A DNA stretch of 64,000 nucleotides from NCBI RefSeq assembly GCF_013410565.1, contig NZ_JACCFO010000001.1:4092001-4156000 (forward strand), given 5' to 3'. The position numbers and the translations under genes are program-made. How positions within the stretch are numbered: position 1 is the first letter of the stretch; each line of letters starts with the position of its first letter. This stretch comes from Streptomonospora nanhaiensis. GTDB taxonomy: Bacteria; Actinomycetota; Actinomycetes; Streptosporangiales; Streptosporangiaceae. This document shows positions 7,381-16,688 of the stretch, one piece after another. The notes under the pieces were generated by a model. The model did no database searches, was not told the DNA's origin, and worked only from the letters and a program-made list of their open reading frames with translations.

Positions 7381-8868
7381 TCAGGCCGCCCCGGTGTTCA
7401 TGCGGTCGATGGCGCTCTGGGCGATCCGCGCCCACGGCAGGGCCAGCGCGGCGGCGGCGAGCACCCCGGCGATCCCGGCGCCGGTGATGACCACATGCGT
7501 GCTGGCGACCTCGACCAGCAGGCTGGCCAGCGCGATACCGATGCCCTGGACCGCCTGGAGACCGGCCGCCACCAGGCCGAACGCCAGGCCGCGGCCCTCG
7601 GGCGGCACGCACAGCACGAACGCGGCGTTGGCGACGAACTGGTAGGAGGCGGCCATGCCCGAGACCGCCAGCAGCACCACCATCAGCCACAGCGGCGGGT
7701 GCAGGAACCAGGCGAGCAGCGGCGCCGAAGCCGCCACCGCCATGGGGCCCATCAGCCGCATGCGGGTGGCCGGGTTGATCAGCCGGGTCAGCACGAACCC
7801 GCCGACGACCGCGCCCATGGAGTGGCCGGCCATGATGAACCCGGCGGCGGTGGGGCCCGCGCCGACCTCGTCGGCGATGGGGTTGGCCAGGCCGTAGGGC
7901 ATCATGTAGATCCCCGCGAGCCAGGCGAACAGGCCCAGGGTGCGCAGCCGGGAGTCGCCGAAGACCAGGCGGGTGCCGTCGCGGGTGACGCGCCACAGCG
8001 ACGGGCGCTCCTCGGCGTCCTCGTGCGCGGCCGGGCGGAACCGCACCCCGAACTGGATGATGGCGGCCGAGGCCAGGAAGGTCAGGCCGTTGTACATGAC
8101 CGCGGAGTTGGGGCCGATGAGCGCGACCACCCACCCGCCGGCGGCCAGACCCACCAGCGTGCCGACCTGGGTGGTGAGCTGGATGATGGCGGAGGCGGCG
8201 ACGTAGCGGTCGCCGTGGACGATCTCGGCCATGAGCGCGGCGCGCGCGGCGGCGAAGGGCACCATCGGCAGGATCGAGCAGAACAGCAGCACCCAGATGC
8301 CCCAGATGGGCATGCCGGGGATGCCGATGGAGGCCACCAGCGCGGCGCGGATGATGTCGCAGACGACGATGACCCGCCGGCGCGGGAAGAGGTCGGCCAG
8401 GCCCGACAGCAGCGGGCCGGCGATGATCTGCGGCACGAAGGTCAGGGCCAGGGTGACCCCGGCCGCCAGCGCCGAGGCGGTCTGCTGGTAGACGAGGATC
8501 GTGACGGCGACACTGAGCAGGAAGTTGCCGGTCATGGAGAGCGCCTGGGCCACCCACAGGGCCTGGAACTCGCGCACGCCCATGACCTGGCGGTAGCTGC
8601 GCCGCCAGTCGGGGGCGGGCGCGGGCTCCTGCTGGGGCGGGGGCGAGGCGGCGGGGTCGGCGGGGGCGGCGCCGGTGCCGGTGCCGGGAGGGTCGGGCGG
8701 CTCGCCGGACCCGGCGGGGTCGGGGGAGTCGGGCGTGCCGGCGGCCTCGGCGCGTGCGGCGGCCTCGGCGGCGGGACCGGTCTCCGGTTCCGGGCGCGGC
8801 GAAGGGGTGTCGCCGCCCGGCTGCGGGGGGACATCGGCCTTGTGGCTGCCCGTGCGCGGATTACCCAC
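7381..8868 (-). CDS. MFS efflux transporter (EntS/DHA3-like)
   Basis: A 495-residue major facilitator with about 12 membrane spans. FQALWVAQALSMTGNFLLSVAVTILVY marks TM1, the loop motif LSGLADLFPRRRVIVV follows TM2, and FGDSRLRTLGLFAWLAG marks the second half. The N-terminal 75 residues are a disordered Pro/Ala/Gly-rich cytoplasmic extension (for example PAPAPDWRRSYRQ at its end). I chose the GTG at 8868 because AAGGGAG lies 5 bases upstream; an ATG further out would add 16 residues. Multidrug or siderophore export is typical of the family. Substrate unknown. Confidence 0.82.
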   Translation of the reverse strand: MGNPRTGSHKADVPPQPGGDTPSPRPEPETGPAAEAAARAEAAGTPDSPDPAGSGEPPDPPGTGTGAAPADPAASPPPQQEPAPAPDWRRSYRQVMGVREFQALWVAQALSMTGNFLLSVAVTILVYQQTASALAAGVTLALTFVPQIIAGPLLSGLADLFPRRRVIVVCDIIRAALVASIGIPGMPIWGIWVLLFCSILPMVPFAAARAALMAEIVHGDRYVAASAIIQLTTQVGTLVGLAAGGWVVALIGPNSAVMYNGLTFLASAAIIQFGVRFRPAAHEDAEERPSLWRVTRDGTRLVFGDSRLRTLGLFAWLAGIYMMPYGLANPIADEVGAGPTAAGFIMAGHSMGAVVGGFVLTRLINPATRMRLMGPMAVAASAPLLAWFLHPPLWLMVVLLAVSGMAASYQFVANAAFVLCVPPEGRGLAFGLVAAGLQAVQGIGIALASLLVEVASTHVVITGAGIAGVLAAAALALPWARIAQSAIDRMNTGAA

Positions 8869-9181
8869 CCGGACTCCCTTGCTCAACGGGATAACACTTA
8901 GTTGTTGTCTGATCACCTACCGTTCCTGATTGGGCGGTGCGTTCGCAAGCGGTTTGCCGGAATTCGTGTCTGTTTTGTTGTAGGCGTTTTGCATATGCCG
9001 TCGTGTGCCGCCATGTGTGCCAATCACTAAACAGGCCCCTATGTCACGATTCCTCTGCATTGGGTGTTGTATCAATGGCCGGCGGCGTGCCCGTAGCCGA
9101 ATCGACGGCGGCCCCGGGCGGGGGTCGGACGGCCCCCGCGGGGCAGGGCTCCCACGAGCGGCGACGGGCCGGCGCGCGGCC
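8869..9181. other. Intergenic region, comparatively AT-rich
   Basis: No convincing gene. The segment 8920-9080 is much less GC-rich than its surroundings (for example TTTTGTTGTAGGCGTTTTGC) and lies upstream of the MFS gene, so it probably holds that promoter and the 3' flank of the metallopeptidase gene. Confidence 0.5.
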
Positions 9182-9526
9182 TCAGCCCCAGCCGAGTTCG
9201 TGAAGGCGGTCGTCGTCGATGCCGAAATGATGGGCGATCTCGTGGACGACGGTTATCCGGACCTGCTCCACGACGTCCTCGGGCGTGGCGCAGACGGCGC
9301 AGATCTCCCGCCAGTAGATCGAGATGCGGTCGGGTAGGAACCCGAAATAGCCCTCGCCCCGTTCCGTTAACGGAACGCCCTCGTAGAGACCGAGGAGGCC
9401 GGGTTCGGGCGGGGACTCGCTGACGGTTATTACCACGTTGTCCATCAATTGGGTGAGTTCGCCGGGAATGGTGTCCAGGGCCTCGGCCACCAGTTCCTCG
9501 AACCGGCCACGGGTGAGTTCGACCAC
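9182..9526 (-). CDS. Minimal zincin metallopeptidase family protein
   Basis: A 114-residue protein with the zinc signature HEIAHHFGIDDDRL (HExxH plus a downstream Asp) at about residues 95-108. The N-terminal helix RFEELVAEALDTIP is typical of this family of very small actinobacterial and proteobacterial zincins (zincin_1 type). Residues 60-85 contain DRISIYWREI. These proteins are putative metallopeptidases of unknown substrate. The ATG at 9526 starts the conserved MVELTRGRF. Confidence 0.88.
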   Translation of the reverse strand: MVELTRGRFEELVAEALDTIPGELTQLMDNVVITVSESPPEPGLLGLYEGVPLTERGEGYFGFLPDRISIYWREICAVCATPEDVVEQVRITVVHEIAHHFGIDDDRLHELGWG

Positions 9527-9660
9527 GACAAGCAGTCTCCCCCACCCCGGCCGGGCGCACGAGTGGGGTGGGCCACAGGGCTCCGCGGGGACAGGACGGC
9601 CCGTGGGCGCCCGCGCGCGCAGGGGCCACGGCCGGCCGCGGACCGGCGCCGCGCCCCGCC

Positions 9661-11316
9661 ATGGCGAGGGACACGTTGGTCCGGCGGGGGCATGGGCATG
9701 ATGGAGTGGTGTTGTCGCGCCTCAGCCCCCGCCTGGCCGCGGCCGGGCGTGCCCTGCCCGGCCGGTTCGCCCGGCTCCGCCGGGGCCGGGCGTGGCGCGT
9801 CGCCGCCGTGGTCGCCGCCGGACTGCTGGGCGGCTGGCTGGGCCTGCTGCTGGGCGGGCAGGTCGTCACGCCCATCGGGCCCGCCGACATCGAGCTGAGC
9901 GTCAGCCCCGACTGGAACGGCGAGACCGTGCTGGACGTGTCGCCGCTGGGCAAGCTGGAGTTCGACACCCACGCCGCCCCGCTGCGGTTCGAGGCCGGCA
10001 TCTCCGAGATCCGGTTCTCGGCGGCCGAGGAGATGTTCCAGGACCCCGAGGCCATCGACCGCATGGCGGCCAGCATCGGCTCCGAGCTGCGCACCGGTGT
10101 CATCCGGCTGTTCGTCCAGGCCGTGGTGGCGGCGGTGCTGGGCGCCGCGCTGACGGCCCTGGCGGTGTTCCGCGACTGGCGGCGGGCCGGGTTCAGCGCG
10201 CTGACGGCGCTGGCCGTGCTCGCGGGCGCGGGCGGGCTGACCTACGCCACCTTCAACCCGGCCGCCATCGCCGAACCCCGCTACACCGGCCTGCTGGCGG
10301 GCGCGCCCCAGGTGGTGGGCAGCGCGGAGAACGTCGTCAACCGGTTCTCCCAGTACCGCGAGCAGCTGGCGGGCCTGGTGGGCAACGTGTCGCAGCTCTA
10401 CGAGGCCACCTCGGCGCTGCCGGTCTACGAGAACGACGACGACACCGTCCGGGTGCTGCACGTGTCCGACATCCACCTCAACCCGGCGTCGTGGAACGTC
10501 ATCCGGTCGCTGACCGAGCAGTTCCAGATCGACGTCGTCGTGGACACCGGCGACATCACCGACCGGGGCAGCGCGGCCGAGGACGTGTTCGTCGACGACA
10601 TCGGCTCGCTGGACGTGCCCTACGTGTGGGTGCGCGGCGCCCACGACTCCATGGGGACCCAGCGCGCGGTGGAAGCGCAGGAGAACGCGGTCGTGCTCGA
10701 CGGGGACACGGCCGAGGTCCGCGGGATCACCTTCTACGGGGCCGGCGACCCCCGGTTCTCGCCGGACCAGACCCGCGACAACCCCGGCGACGAGGAACTG
10801 GCCGCGATCGGCGCCGAGCAGGCCGAGGAGGCGGCCGCCGCCGAGGACGAGGTCGACATCGCCGTGCTGCACGACCGGGCGCAGGCGGAGGCGTTCAGCG
10901 GGCGGGTGCCGCTGGTGCTGACGGGCCACGGGCACAACCGGTGGACGGAGGTGGAGCCCACCGGCACCCGGTTCTTCGCGCAGGGCTCGACGGGCGGCGC
11001 GGGCCTGCGCGGCCTCGACCGCGGCGACGACGACCCCACCCCCTACGAGGCGTCGGTCCTCTACATCGACCCGGGCACCGACCGCCTGCAGGCGTGGGAC
11101 GACATCACCCTGGGCGGGCTGGGCCTGACCTCGGCCCAGATCGAACGCCACATCGAGGAGGACCCCGACCGCGCTCTCTCCCCGCCGCCTCCCACGGACG
11201 CCCCCACCCGCACCCCCACCCCGTCGGCCCCGGCGGAGGAGGGCCAGACCCCCACGCTCCCGGGCGGCCGCCCGGAGCCTTCGCCGACCGCGCCGACGCC
11301 GCCGTCCCCGTCGTAG
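9661..11316 (+). CDS. Membrane-anchored metallophosphoesterase with altered GNHD motif
   Basis: About 550 residues. Three hydrophobic segments lie in the first 200 residues (around WRVAAVVAAGLLGGWLGLLL, LFVQAVVAAVLGAALTAL and a third), then a calcineurin-like domain. Metal motifs seen are VSDIHLN (DxH), VVDTGDITD (GD) and GHGHNRW (GHxH). The usual GNHD reads RGAHDS, with Ala (GCC) replacing the metal-bridging Asn. The tail is Pro/Thr-rich. The start is uncertain: ATG 9661 or the GTG cluster at 9706-9709. The gene stands alone before the tRNA cluster. Confidence 0.8.
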   Translation: MARDTLVRRGHGHDGVVLSRLSPRLAAAGRALPGRFARLRRGRAWRVAAVVAAGLLGGWLGLLLGGQVVTPIGPADIELSVSPDWNGETVLDVSPLGKLEFDTHAAPLRFEAGISEIRFSAAEEMFQDPEAIDRMAASIGSELRTGVIRLFVQAVVAAVLGAALTALAVFRDWRRAGFSALTALAVLAGAGGLTYATFNPAAIAEPRYTGLLAGAPQVVGSAENVVNRFSQYREQLAGLVGNVSQLYEATSALPVYENDDDTVRVLHVSDIHLNPASWNVIRSLTEQFQIDVVVDTGDITDRGSAAEDVFVDDIGSLDVPYVWVRGAHDSMGTQRAVEAQENAVVLDGDTAEVRGITFYGAGDPRFSPDQTRDNPGDEELAAIGAEQAEEAAAAEDEVDIAVLHDRAQAEAFSGRVPLVLTGHGHNRWTEVEPTGTRFFAQGSTGGAGLRGLDRGDDDPTPYEASVLYIDPGTDRLQAWDDITLGGLGLTSAQIERHIEEDPDRALSPPPPTDAPTRTPTPSAPAEEGQTPTLPGGRPEPSPTAPTPPSPS

Positions 11317-11605
11317 CACCGGTGCGCCCTGCGGCGGCCGGGGGCGTGCCGGCGGGGCCGCGAGAGGTGCGGCGGGAGGGGCGGTGCGGGAAGTGCGGTC
11401 GGCGGGGCCGCGGCCGGGGCACGCGGGGCGGGCGCGGGGGCGGCGTGACGGGCGGGGCGGAGTGACCTGCCCCGACGCTTGCCCCGGCGGCCGCCACCGC
11501 CCGGCGGGCCCGCCAAACCGCTTTGCCACTGGGGTGAAATCTCCCCTATGCTTGACCCGTTCCCGACGACTGACGAAGTGGGAAGTGACGACCTTCGTCG
11601 TCGAG

Positions 11606-11678
11606 GCCCCCATCGTCTAGTGGCCTAGGACGCCGCCCTTTCAAGGCGGTAACGCCGGTTCGAATCCGGTTGGGGGTA
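11606..11678 (+). tRNA. tRNA-Glu (anticodon TTC)
   Basis: It starts GCCCCCATCGTCTAGTGG. The anticodon stem CCGCC/GGCGG encloses loop CTTTCAA (anticodon TTC), the T-arm is GCCGG TTCGAAT CCGGT, and the acceptor closes with TGGGGGT plus A. Confidence 0.95.
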
Positions 11679-11784
11679 CGGCTCCGGTCGAACCACTGCC
11701 GAAGGTCTGGCAGAATAAGACCCGGAGCGCGGAGCGAGTCACCAGCCGGACCAGGTGCCCAGCTCAACGCGTACAACAGAACAA

Positions 11785-11859
11785 GGTCCTGTGGAGCAGT
11801 TAGGAGTGCTCGCCACCCTGTCAAGGTGGAGGCCGCGGGTTCAAATCCCGTCAGGACCG
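11785..11859 (+). tRNA. tRNA-Asp (anticodon GTC), copy 1
   Basis: It starts GGTCCTGTGGAGCAG. The anticodon stem CCACC/GGTGG encloses loop CTGTCAA (anticodon GTC), and it ends CAGGACC plus G. All 75 bases are identical to the tRNA at 34835. Confidence 0.95.
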
Positions 11860-11884
11860 CTCACACACCGACCGGTGTGCCTGG

Positions 11885-11958
11885 GGCCAGGTAGCTCAGT
11901 TGGTACGAGCGTCCGCCTGAAAAGCGGAAGGTCGGCGGTTCGACCCCGCCCCTGGCCA
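11885..11958 (+). tRNA. tRNA-Phe (anticodon GAA), integration site of the AICE
   Basis: It starts GGCCAGGTAGCTCAG. The anticodon stem TCCGC/GCGGA encloses loop CTGAAAA (anticodon GAA), and the acceptor closes with CCTGGCC plus A. Its 3' part is repeated at the far end of the integrated element; this copy is complete. Confidence 0.95.
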
Positions 11959-12008
11959 CACAGTCTGACCAGCGAAGAAGCCCGGAGCCGAATAGGCGCC
12001 GGGCTTTT
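11912..12008. repeat. attL of the integrated element (97 bp)
   Basis: It covers tRNA-Phe from the anticodon stem to its 3' end and the tRNA terminator. It matches 22730-22826 at 96 of 97 positions; the only difference is C at 11965 against A at 22783. It lies directly downstream of int, as expected for a tyrosine integrase site. Confidence 0.92.
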
Positions 12009-12010
12009 TT
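11979..12010 (+). terminator. Rho-independent terminator of tRNA-Phe
   Basis: The stem AAGCCCGG/CCGGGCTT with a 12-base loop is followed by a run of Ts ending at 12010. The same stem recurs within attR, where the T-run is shorter. Confidence 0.8.
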
Positions 12011-12047
12011 GACAGCAACCGTGACAGCAACGGCAACGGCCGCGCAC

Positions 12048-13304
12048 TCACCCCAGGGCGTCGCCCAACCGGCCGAGCGCCCGCCGCTTGTCGTCCAGCG
12101 ACGCATGCGCGTAGATCGTCATCGTCACGCCGATGTCGCTGTGCCCGACGATCTCCCGGACCACCTGCGGCGGGACGTCGAGGTTGAGCAGCAGGGTCAC
12201 GCAGGTGTGGCGGAGGTCGTGGAAGCGCACCCCGTCAAGGCCGGCTCGGCGGCGCAGCGGCTCCCAGCTCCGGCGCAGGTTGTCCGGCTCCAGCGGCGTC
12301 CCCCGCCGAGAGGGGAAGACGAGCCCCTTCTCCTCCCAGTCCGGCGCGGCGTCGGACCGCTCGGCGAACTGGCGCTTGCGGTGCTCCCGAAGCGCTTTCA
12401 CGCAGAGGTCGGGCAGCGGGACGGTGCGAGAGGAGTCGTCGGTCTTCGGCGGCACCAGGCGCAGCGCCCCGCCGACGCGCTGAAGCGTGTGGACGACTTC
12501 CAAACGCCCGGCGTCGAGGTCGATGTCCTGCCAGCGCAGCCCCAGCAGTTCCCCGCGCCGCAGGCCGAGGCAGAGCGCGAGAACGTACAGCGCGTGGAAC
12601 CGGTCGTCGCGGGAGAGCTTGAGCAGCCGCTTCGCCTGCGGGACGTCGAGCCCGCGATTCACGGCGTAGCGGGGCGGCGAGACCTTGACGAGCTTGGCGA
12701 CGTTGCGCGGGATGATCTCCTCCCGCGTTGCCGATTCGAGGGCGTTGCGCAGGACCGCGTGAATCGACTGCACCATGCGAGGGGAGAGCGTGGTACGGCA
12801 GCAGTCCTTGCCGGGTGCGGCGCAGCAGCGAGGCCGCTCACGTCCGGCGTCGGTGCCGTTCTTGCAGCACTGGCATTCCTGCCGGATGCGCGTGATGAAG
12901 GTTCGGACGTCGCGAGCGGTCAGCTTGCCGAGGCGCTTCTTCCCCAGGTTGGGGATGAGGTGGCGGCGGACAACCCCCTCGTAGCCCTGCACGGTTTTGG
13001 GGCGACGCTCCGCCTTGACCACGTGTTCCAGCCAGTAGGAGAGGTATTCGTCCACTCTCCAGTTCTCCGAGGCGACCGGAATCCCCCGGTCGGAGTCGGC
13101 GAGCAGCTTGTTCAGCTTGGAGCGCGCGTCGTCGCGATCCTTGGCGTACCCCTGTACGCGCTTGTACGTGCCGTCCGTGCTCAGCACGTAGGCCGCGTAG
13201 GCGAACCGGCCGTCCTTGCGCTGCCAGATGCTCCCGTCGCCGTTGGCGCGCTTGGAGCGGTCGTTCCGGCGGCGGCTGCCGCCGTCGTTCCTGCTGCCGA
13301 CCAT
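12048..13304 (-). CDS. int: Tyrosine recombinase / integrase
   Basis: A 418-residue integrase. The N-terminal AP2-like and SAM-like core-binding region includes NGDGSIWQRKDGRFAYAAYV. The catalytic domain shows LGLRRGELLGLRW (first Arg), RFHDLRHTCVTLLL (HxxR), VGHSDIGVTMTIYAH (His and the nucleophile Tyr). A CxC...C cluster near residues 135-165 is a small insertion seen in some AICE integrases. The ATG at 13304 overlaps the xis stop (TGATG), so translation is coupled. It lies 40 bp from attL and catalyses integration into and excision from tRNA-Phe. Confidence 0.95.
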   Translation of the reverse strand: MVGSRNDGGSRRRNDRSKRANGDGSIWQRKDGRFAYAAYVLSTDGTYKRVQGYAKDRDDARSKLNKLLADSDRGIPVASENWRVDEYLSYWLEHVVKAERRPKTVQGYEGVVRRHLIPNLGKKRLGKLTARDVRTFITRIRQECQCCKNGTDAGRERPRCCAAPGKDCCRTTLSPRMVQSIHAVLRNALESATREEIIPRNVAKLVKVSPPRYAVNRGLDVPQAKRLLKLSRDDRFHALYVLALCLGLRRGELLGLRWQDIDLDAGRLEVVHTLQRVGGALRLVPPKTDDSSRTVPLPDLCVKALREHRKRQFAERSDAAPDWEEKGLVFPSRRGTPLEPDNLRRSWEPLRRRAGLDGVRFHDLRHTCVTLLLNLDVPPQVVREIVGHSDIGVTMTIYAHASLDDKRRALGRLGDALG

Positions 13305-13480
13305 CAGGCCACCTCTGCCAGGACGTCGATGCACTCAGCCAGCGCCGCGACGGGCACCAGCCGCCGGCGCCCGATCTTGACCGTCCGGAGCTGCCCCGAG
13401 CGGATGAGGTTGTACAGCGTCCACCGACTCACTCGGAGCCGCGCCGCTGCCTCATCGACGGTCAGGACGAGATCACTCAT
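13304..13480 (-). CDS. xis: Excisionase / helix-turn-helix DNA-binding protein
   Basis: A 58-residue MerR/BldC-like helix-turn-helix protein: TVDEAAARLRVSRWTLYNLI, then VKIGRRRLVP (wing). It begins two bases after the rep stop, with AGGTGG at the end of rep as ribosome site. It ends in TGATG, which starts int. In AICEs this protein directs the integrase towards excision. Confidence 0.88.
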   Translation of the reverse strand: MSDLVLTVDEAAARLRVSRWTLYNLIRSGQLRTVKIGRRRLVPVAALAECIDVLAEVA

Positions 13481-13482
13481 GT

Positions 13483-15177
13483 CTAGGCCACCTGTTCCAT
13501 TGCCGAAGTTGCCGAAAGACCGGTTCGCCGCGCGGCGTCGAGTTGGGCGCGGCGTTTGAGGGCTTCGCCGACCGCGCGCAGGAGACGGTGTTCGCGGGGA
13601 GGCACGTCGGGGTCAGTGGGCCGTGCCAGCTCCCAGGTGTGATCGCCCGAGGACACCGAGGCGAGCGCCGGGGGTTGTTGGGCGGCGTGGTCCTGGCCCT
13701 CGTTGTCGGTCTGGCCGGGGGAGACGCCGAGCGCGTTGAGAACCCAGGTGAGGCGGTCGGCTTTGTGGTCGGCCATGGTCTTGCCCGACCATTTGCGCGA
13801 GACCAGGACGCGGCGTCCGGCGTAGCCGAGGTGTTCGCGGCGGTGGGCTTTGGAGCGGCAGTAGCCCGGCACCATCCCCGGCTTGGCGCTGTCGGGCTGG
13901 ATGCCGTAGCGCAGCCAGTTGGCGCAGCGGGGAGAGCAGGGCTCGAACCGCAGGGCCTCAACGAGCCGCTCCACGTGGCGGGCTTGGGCGTCGGTCTCCA
14001 CGGCGTGGCATTCGGCGATGTCCTTGGTCAGGTACTTCGCGAGGTAGCGCACGCACCGGTCGGCATCCGGGGACCCGGCCAGGACGCCTTTGGCATCCAC
14101 CTGCGGCCCGAAGCGGACCACGTGCATCGGCTCGGCGTCGGGATCGGCGTCCAGAGCGTCCAGCGCCTCACCCCAGGTCGGCAGCACCTCACCCGTGCGG
14201 GGATCAACGTAGGTCCCTACCGCTTCGTCCCAGACGGGCAGGTTCGCCCCGTCATAGACCACCTCATCGGCGGGCGGCCACCAGACCTGGTGGTAGGTGG
14301 CCGCCGCGACCTGGCGCAGCTCCGCACGCGGAATCGTCCCGCGCGTGGCCATGTGCAGATGGGGCGCCAGGCGCCGTTGCGGTTCCACCGTGGCGAAGTA
14401 CTGGATGTCGAATCCCGCCACCCGGCGGAGGTTCTGCACGAAGCGGTCGATGAGCTTGGAGAAGTGCAGGGCGTCGCGCGCGGCACGCCGGTAGTCGTAG
14501 GCGGCCGGGTCTACCGGCGTGCCATCGGCCTTGACCCGCCCGTAGGTGTCGCAGGTCAGGGTGATGAACAGCGACGGCCGGAACATCCGACCGGTGGCGG
14601 GGTCCTCGAAGGCCCGGCCCACGGTGGTGGGCGCCTTCTGCCGCTGGGGCAGGTCAGGAGCGTCCTGGCGGCGCCTGGTGGAGCGCACCCGCCGCGACCG
14701 CCCCGACGCCGAGGCGCTCCGCGAGACCGAGCCACGCAGCCCGGAGGCGGCGATCTCGGCGTCCAGGTCGGCGATGGCCGCATCCAGCGCCGCCACCTCG
14801 GCCGGGGTGGCGCGGCCGTCCTCCACGATGCGGTCACGCTCGGCGGTGACCATCGCGCGGCGTTCGACCCAGGCGCGTTGCACCTCGCTTGCGGGATCGG
14901 GAACGACGGTCGGGTCTTCGCTGAGGTGCCAGCCTTCCTCGCACTGGGTGCGGCGGATGGAGCGCTTGCGCCGCGCGCAGGCGGGGCAGCGGGATTCCAG
15001 CGTGGAGTTGCAGGGCACGTCGATGATCTCGGTCCGGCCGGTGGCGATGTCGGTGCGGCGCAGCGCCACCGGCCGGATGCACACCCCCTTCTCGGCGGCG
15101 ATGGTCTCGGCGACCTCACGCGCCAGGGGTTGGGCGAGGCGTTCGGCCCGCGTGCTCTTGCCGGTCGGGGTGGGCAT
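13483..15177 (-). CDS. repSA: RepSA-like rolling-circle replication initiator
   Basis: A 564-residue protein. The N-terminus is MPTPTGKSTRAERLAQPLAR; a zinc-like cluster CPACARRKRSIRRTQC follows near residue 60. The rep domain shows RPSLFITLTCDTYGRV, the HUH-like metal motif LAPHLHMATRG, and the catalytic-tyrosine region RYLAKYLTKDI. Its ATG overlaps the stop of the transfer gene (TGATG). It would nick the origin and start rolling-circle replication of the excised circle. The N-terminal 20 residues recur as a relic outside attR. Confidence 0.9.
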   Translation of the reverse strand: MPTPTGKSTRAERLAQPLAREVAETIAAEKGVCIRPVALRRTDIATGRTEIIDVPCNSTLESRCPACARRKRSIRRTQCEEGWHLSEDPTVVPDPASEVQRAWVERRAMVTAERDRIVEDGRATPAEVAALDAAIADLDAEIAASGLRGSVSRSASASGRSRRVRSTRRRQDAPDLPQRQKAPTTVGRAFEDPATGRMFRPSLFITLTCDTYGRVKADGTPVDPAAYDYRRAARDALHFSKLIDRFVQNLRRVAGFDIQYFATVEPQRRLAPHLHMATRGTIPRAELRQVAAATYHQVWWPPADEVVYDGANLPVWDEAVGTYVDPRTGEVLPTWGEALDALDADPDAEPMHVVRFGPQVDAKGVLAGSPDADRCVRYLAKYLTKDIAECHAVETDAQARHVERLVEALRFEPCSPRCANWLRYGIQPDSAKPGMVPGYCRSKAHRREHLGYAGRRVLVSRKWSGKTMADHKADRLTWVLNALGVSPGQTDNEGQDHAAQQPPALASVSSGDHTWELARPTDPDVPPREHRLLRAVGEALKRRAQLDAARRTGLSATSAMEQVA

Positions 15178-16589
15178 CACTCCCCCGTTCCAGCGGTCGT
15201 AGCGGTCATGTGGTCGATGTCGGCATCGGAGACGAACGCGGCCCGCACCCGCACCGGGACAGGGGAGCCCTCCAGCTTCACAAACCCCACCCCGGGAAGC
15301 TCGGGGTCGATGAGGTGGGCGTTGGCGCCCCGGTCGCGGGCTCCCTCGCCGAGCACCATGTCCACTTGACTCGCTTCGTCCAGGCGAAGCGCGATCTTGT
15401 CCGGGAACAGGTTGCGCAGGTTCAGCACCTCCTTGCGGGGGTCCTGGAGCGCGGCCAGGACGCAGAACCCCACCGAGCGCCCCTGACTGGTCAACGTGGC
15501 GATCGCGTTCTCGGCGCGGCGGCGGATGTCGCGGTCGGGGTGGTAGGCGGTCAGGAACGCCACCTCGTCCAGCACCACCACCGTGAACGGGTCGCGGACG
15601 GTCGGCACGTGCACGCGTTGGCGTCCGGCGTAGCGCTCGGCCCGCTCCTGCATCGCGGCCACCGCCGCTTCCAGGAGGGCCACGGCCGTCTCGGCGTCGG
15701 CCGCGTAGTGCGCGAACAGGGCAAGCCCATAGGACAGTTCCATCCGCTTGGGGTCGATCGCCCACACCTCGGCGATACCGGCCCTGATGGCCGAGGCCAT
15801 GGCGCGGATGGCCGACCACAGCACCGAGCCCTTACCGGCCCCGGTCACCCCGACCGTGAGCACGTGGGTGCCGTGCAGCCGCAGGAACCAGGGTTCCCCG
15901 TCTTCGCAGATCCCCACCGGCAGGGCGGACAGGTCCGGTTCGTTCGGGATGGGGAGGGCGTCGATGGGGTCGGCGAGGGTGTCATAGCGGGGGAACTCCA
16001 GCACCAGGTCTCGCGGTCCGCGCACTTCGACCCGGCAGGAGGGGGCGCCGAAGCCGTGGGCCAGCTCGGTCACGCGCTTCTGGAAGTCGGCCGGGGACGT
16101 GCCGGCCACGATCCTCACCCGCACCCGGTCGGCCCACGCCGAGCAGGTCACCCCGCGAATCTGGGGCAGGTACTGGCGTTCGAGGTAGGACTCGGCCAGT
16201 CCGGCGACCACCAGGACGGGTTGCCAGTGGCGGCGGTAGACCCACAGTCGGCGCCAGGCGGCCAGCGCCCGCAGCGCCACCACATCGCGGAACGAGCGCG
16301 GCCACCGCCGCCACCACACCAGCAGCACCAGGTCAACGACCGACCAGAGCACGGCCAGGCTGATCCAGCCGCCGAAGTGGTAGGTGGCGATCGAGGCCCC
16401 GAGGGCGCTCAACGCGATCGGGAACTGGGCGGGCAGCAGCACCAGGGCGCGAAGGAAGCGCCAGAGCCACCCGGTGAGAATGAAGATCCCCGGCGTCTCA
16501 ACGACCGGGGTGGTGAAGCGGATGGTGCGCGCCGGAACCGGCGCGGTGGGGCGGACCTGGGTCGCGCCCGCCTTGTTGTCGCCCAACAT
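15177..16589 (-). CDS. traSA: FtsK/SpoIIIE-type DNA translocase (TraSA/TraB-like transfer protein)
   Basis: A 470-residue protein with two membrane segments near residues 45-95 (VLLPAQFPIALSALGASIA and SLAVLWSVVDLVLLVWW). The ATPase domain has Walker A VGVTGAGKGS and Walker B FTVVVLDEVAFL. In AICEs this single hexameric translocase moves double-stranded DNA to the recipient. It overlaps the rep start. It ends in a short Thr-rich tail (DHMTATTAGTGE). Confidence 0.9.
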   Translation of the reverse strand: MLGDNKAGATQVRPTAPVPARTIRFTTPVVETPGIFILTGWLWRFLRALVLLPAQFPIALSALGASIATYHFGGWISLAVLWSVVDLVLLVWWRRWPRSFRDVVALRALAAWRRLWVYRRHWQPVLVVAGLAESYLERQYLPQIRGVTCSAWADRVRVRIVAGTSPADFQKRVTELAHGFGAPSCRVEVRGPRDLVLEFPRYDTLADPIDALPIPNEPDLSALPVGICEDGEPWFLRLHGTHVLTVGVTGAGKGSVLWSAIRAMASAIRAGIAEVWAIDPKRMELSYGLALFAHYAADAETAVALLEAAVAAMQERAERYAGRQRVHVPTVRDPFTVVVLDEVAFLTAYHPDRDIRRRAENAIATLTSQGRSVGFCVLAALQDPRKEVLNLRNLFPDKIALRLDEASQVDMVLGEGARDRGANAHLIDPELPGVGFVKLEGSPVPVRVRAAFVSDADIDHMTATTAGTGE

Positions 16590-16638
16590 AAGCTGGTCAC
16601 ACCTCTTCCATGGATACGCAGGCCAGGAGGGGTTGAAA

Positions 16639-16673
16639 GGGGCGGCCGAGGTGTTGCAGCACCAGGCCGCCCC
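16639..16673. terminator. Large hairpin between pra-like gene and traSA
   Basis: The stem GGGGCGGCC/GGCCGCCCC is extended inwards by GGTG/CACC around a TTGCAG loop. It lies downstream of the Pra-like gene and could attenuate readthrough into the transfer and replication genes. Confidence 0.65.
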
Positions 16674-16688
16674 GCTTTGGTTCAGCGG

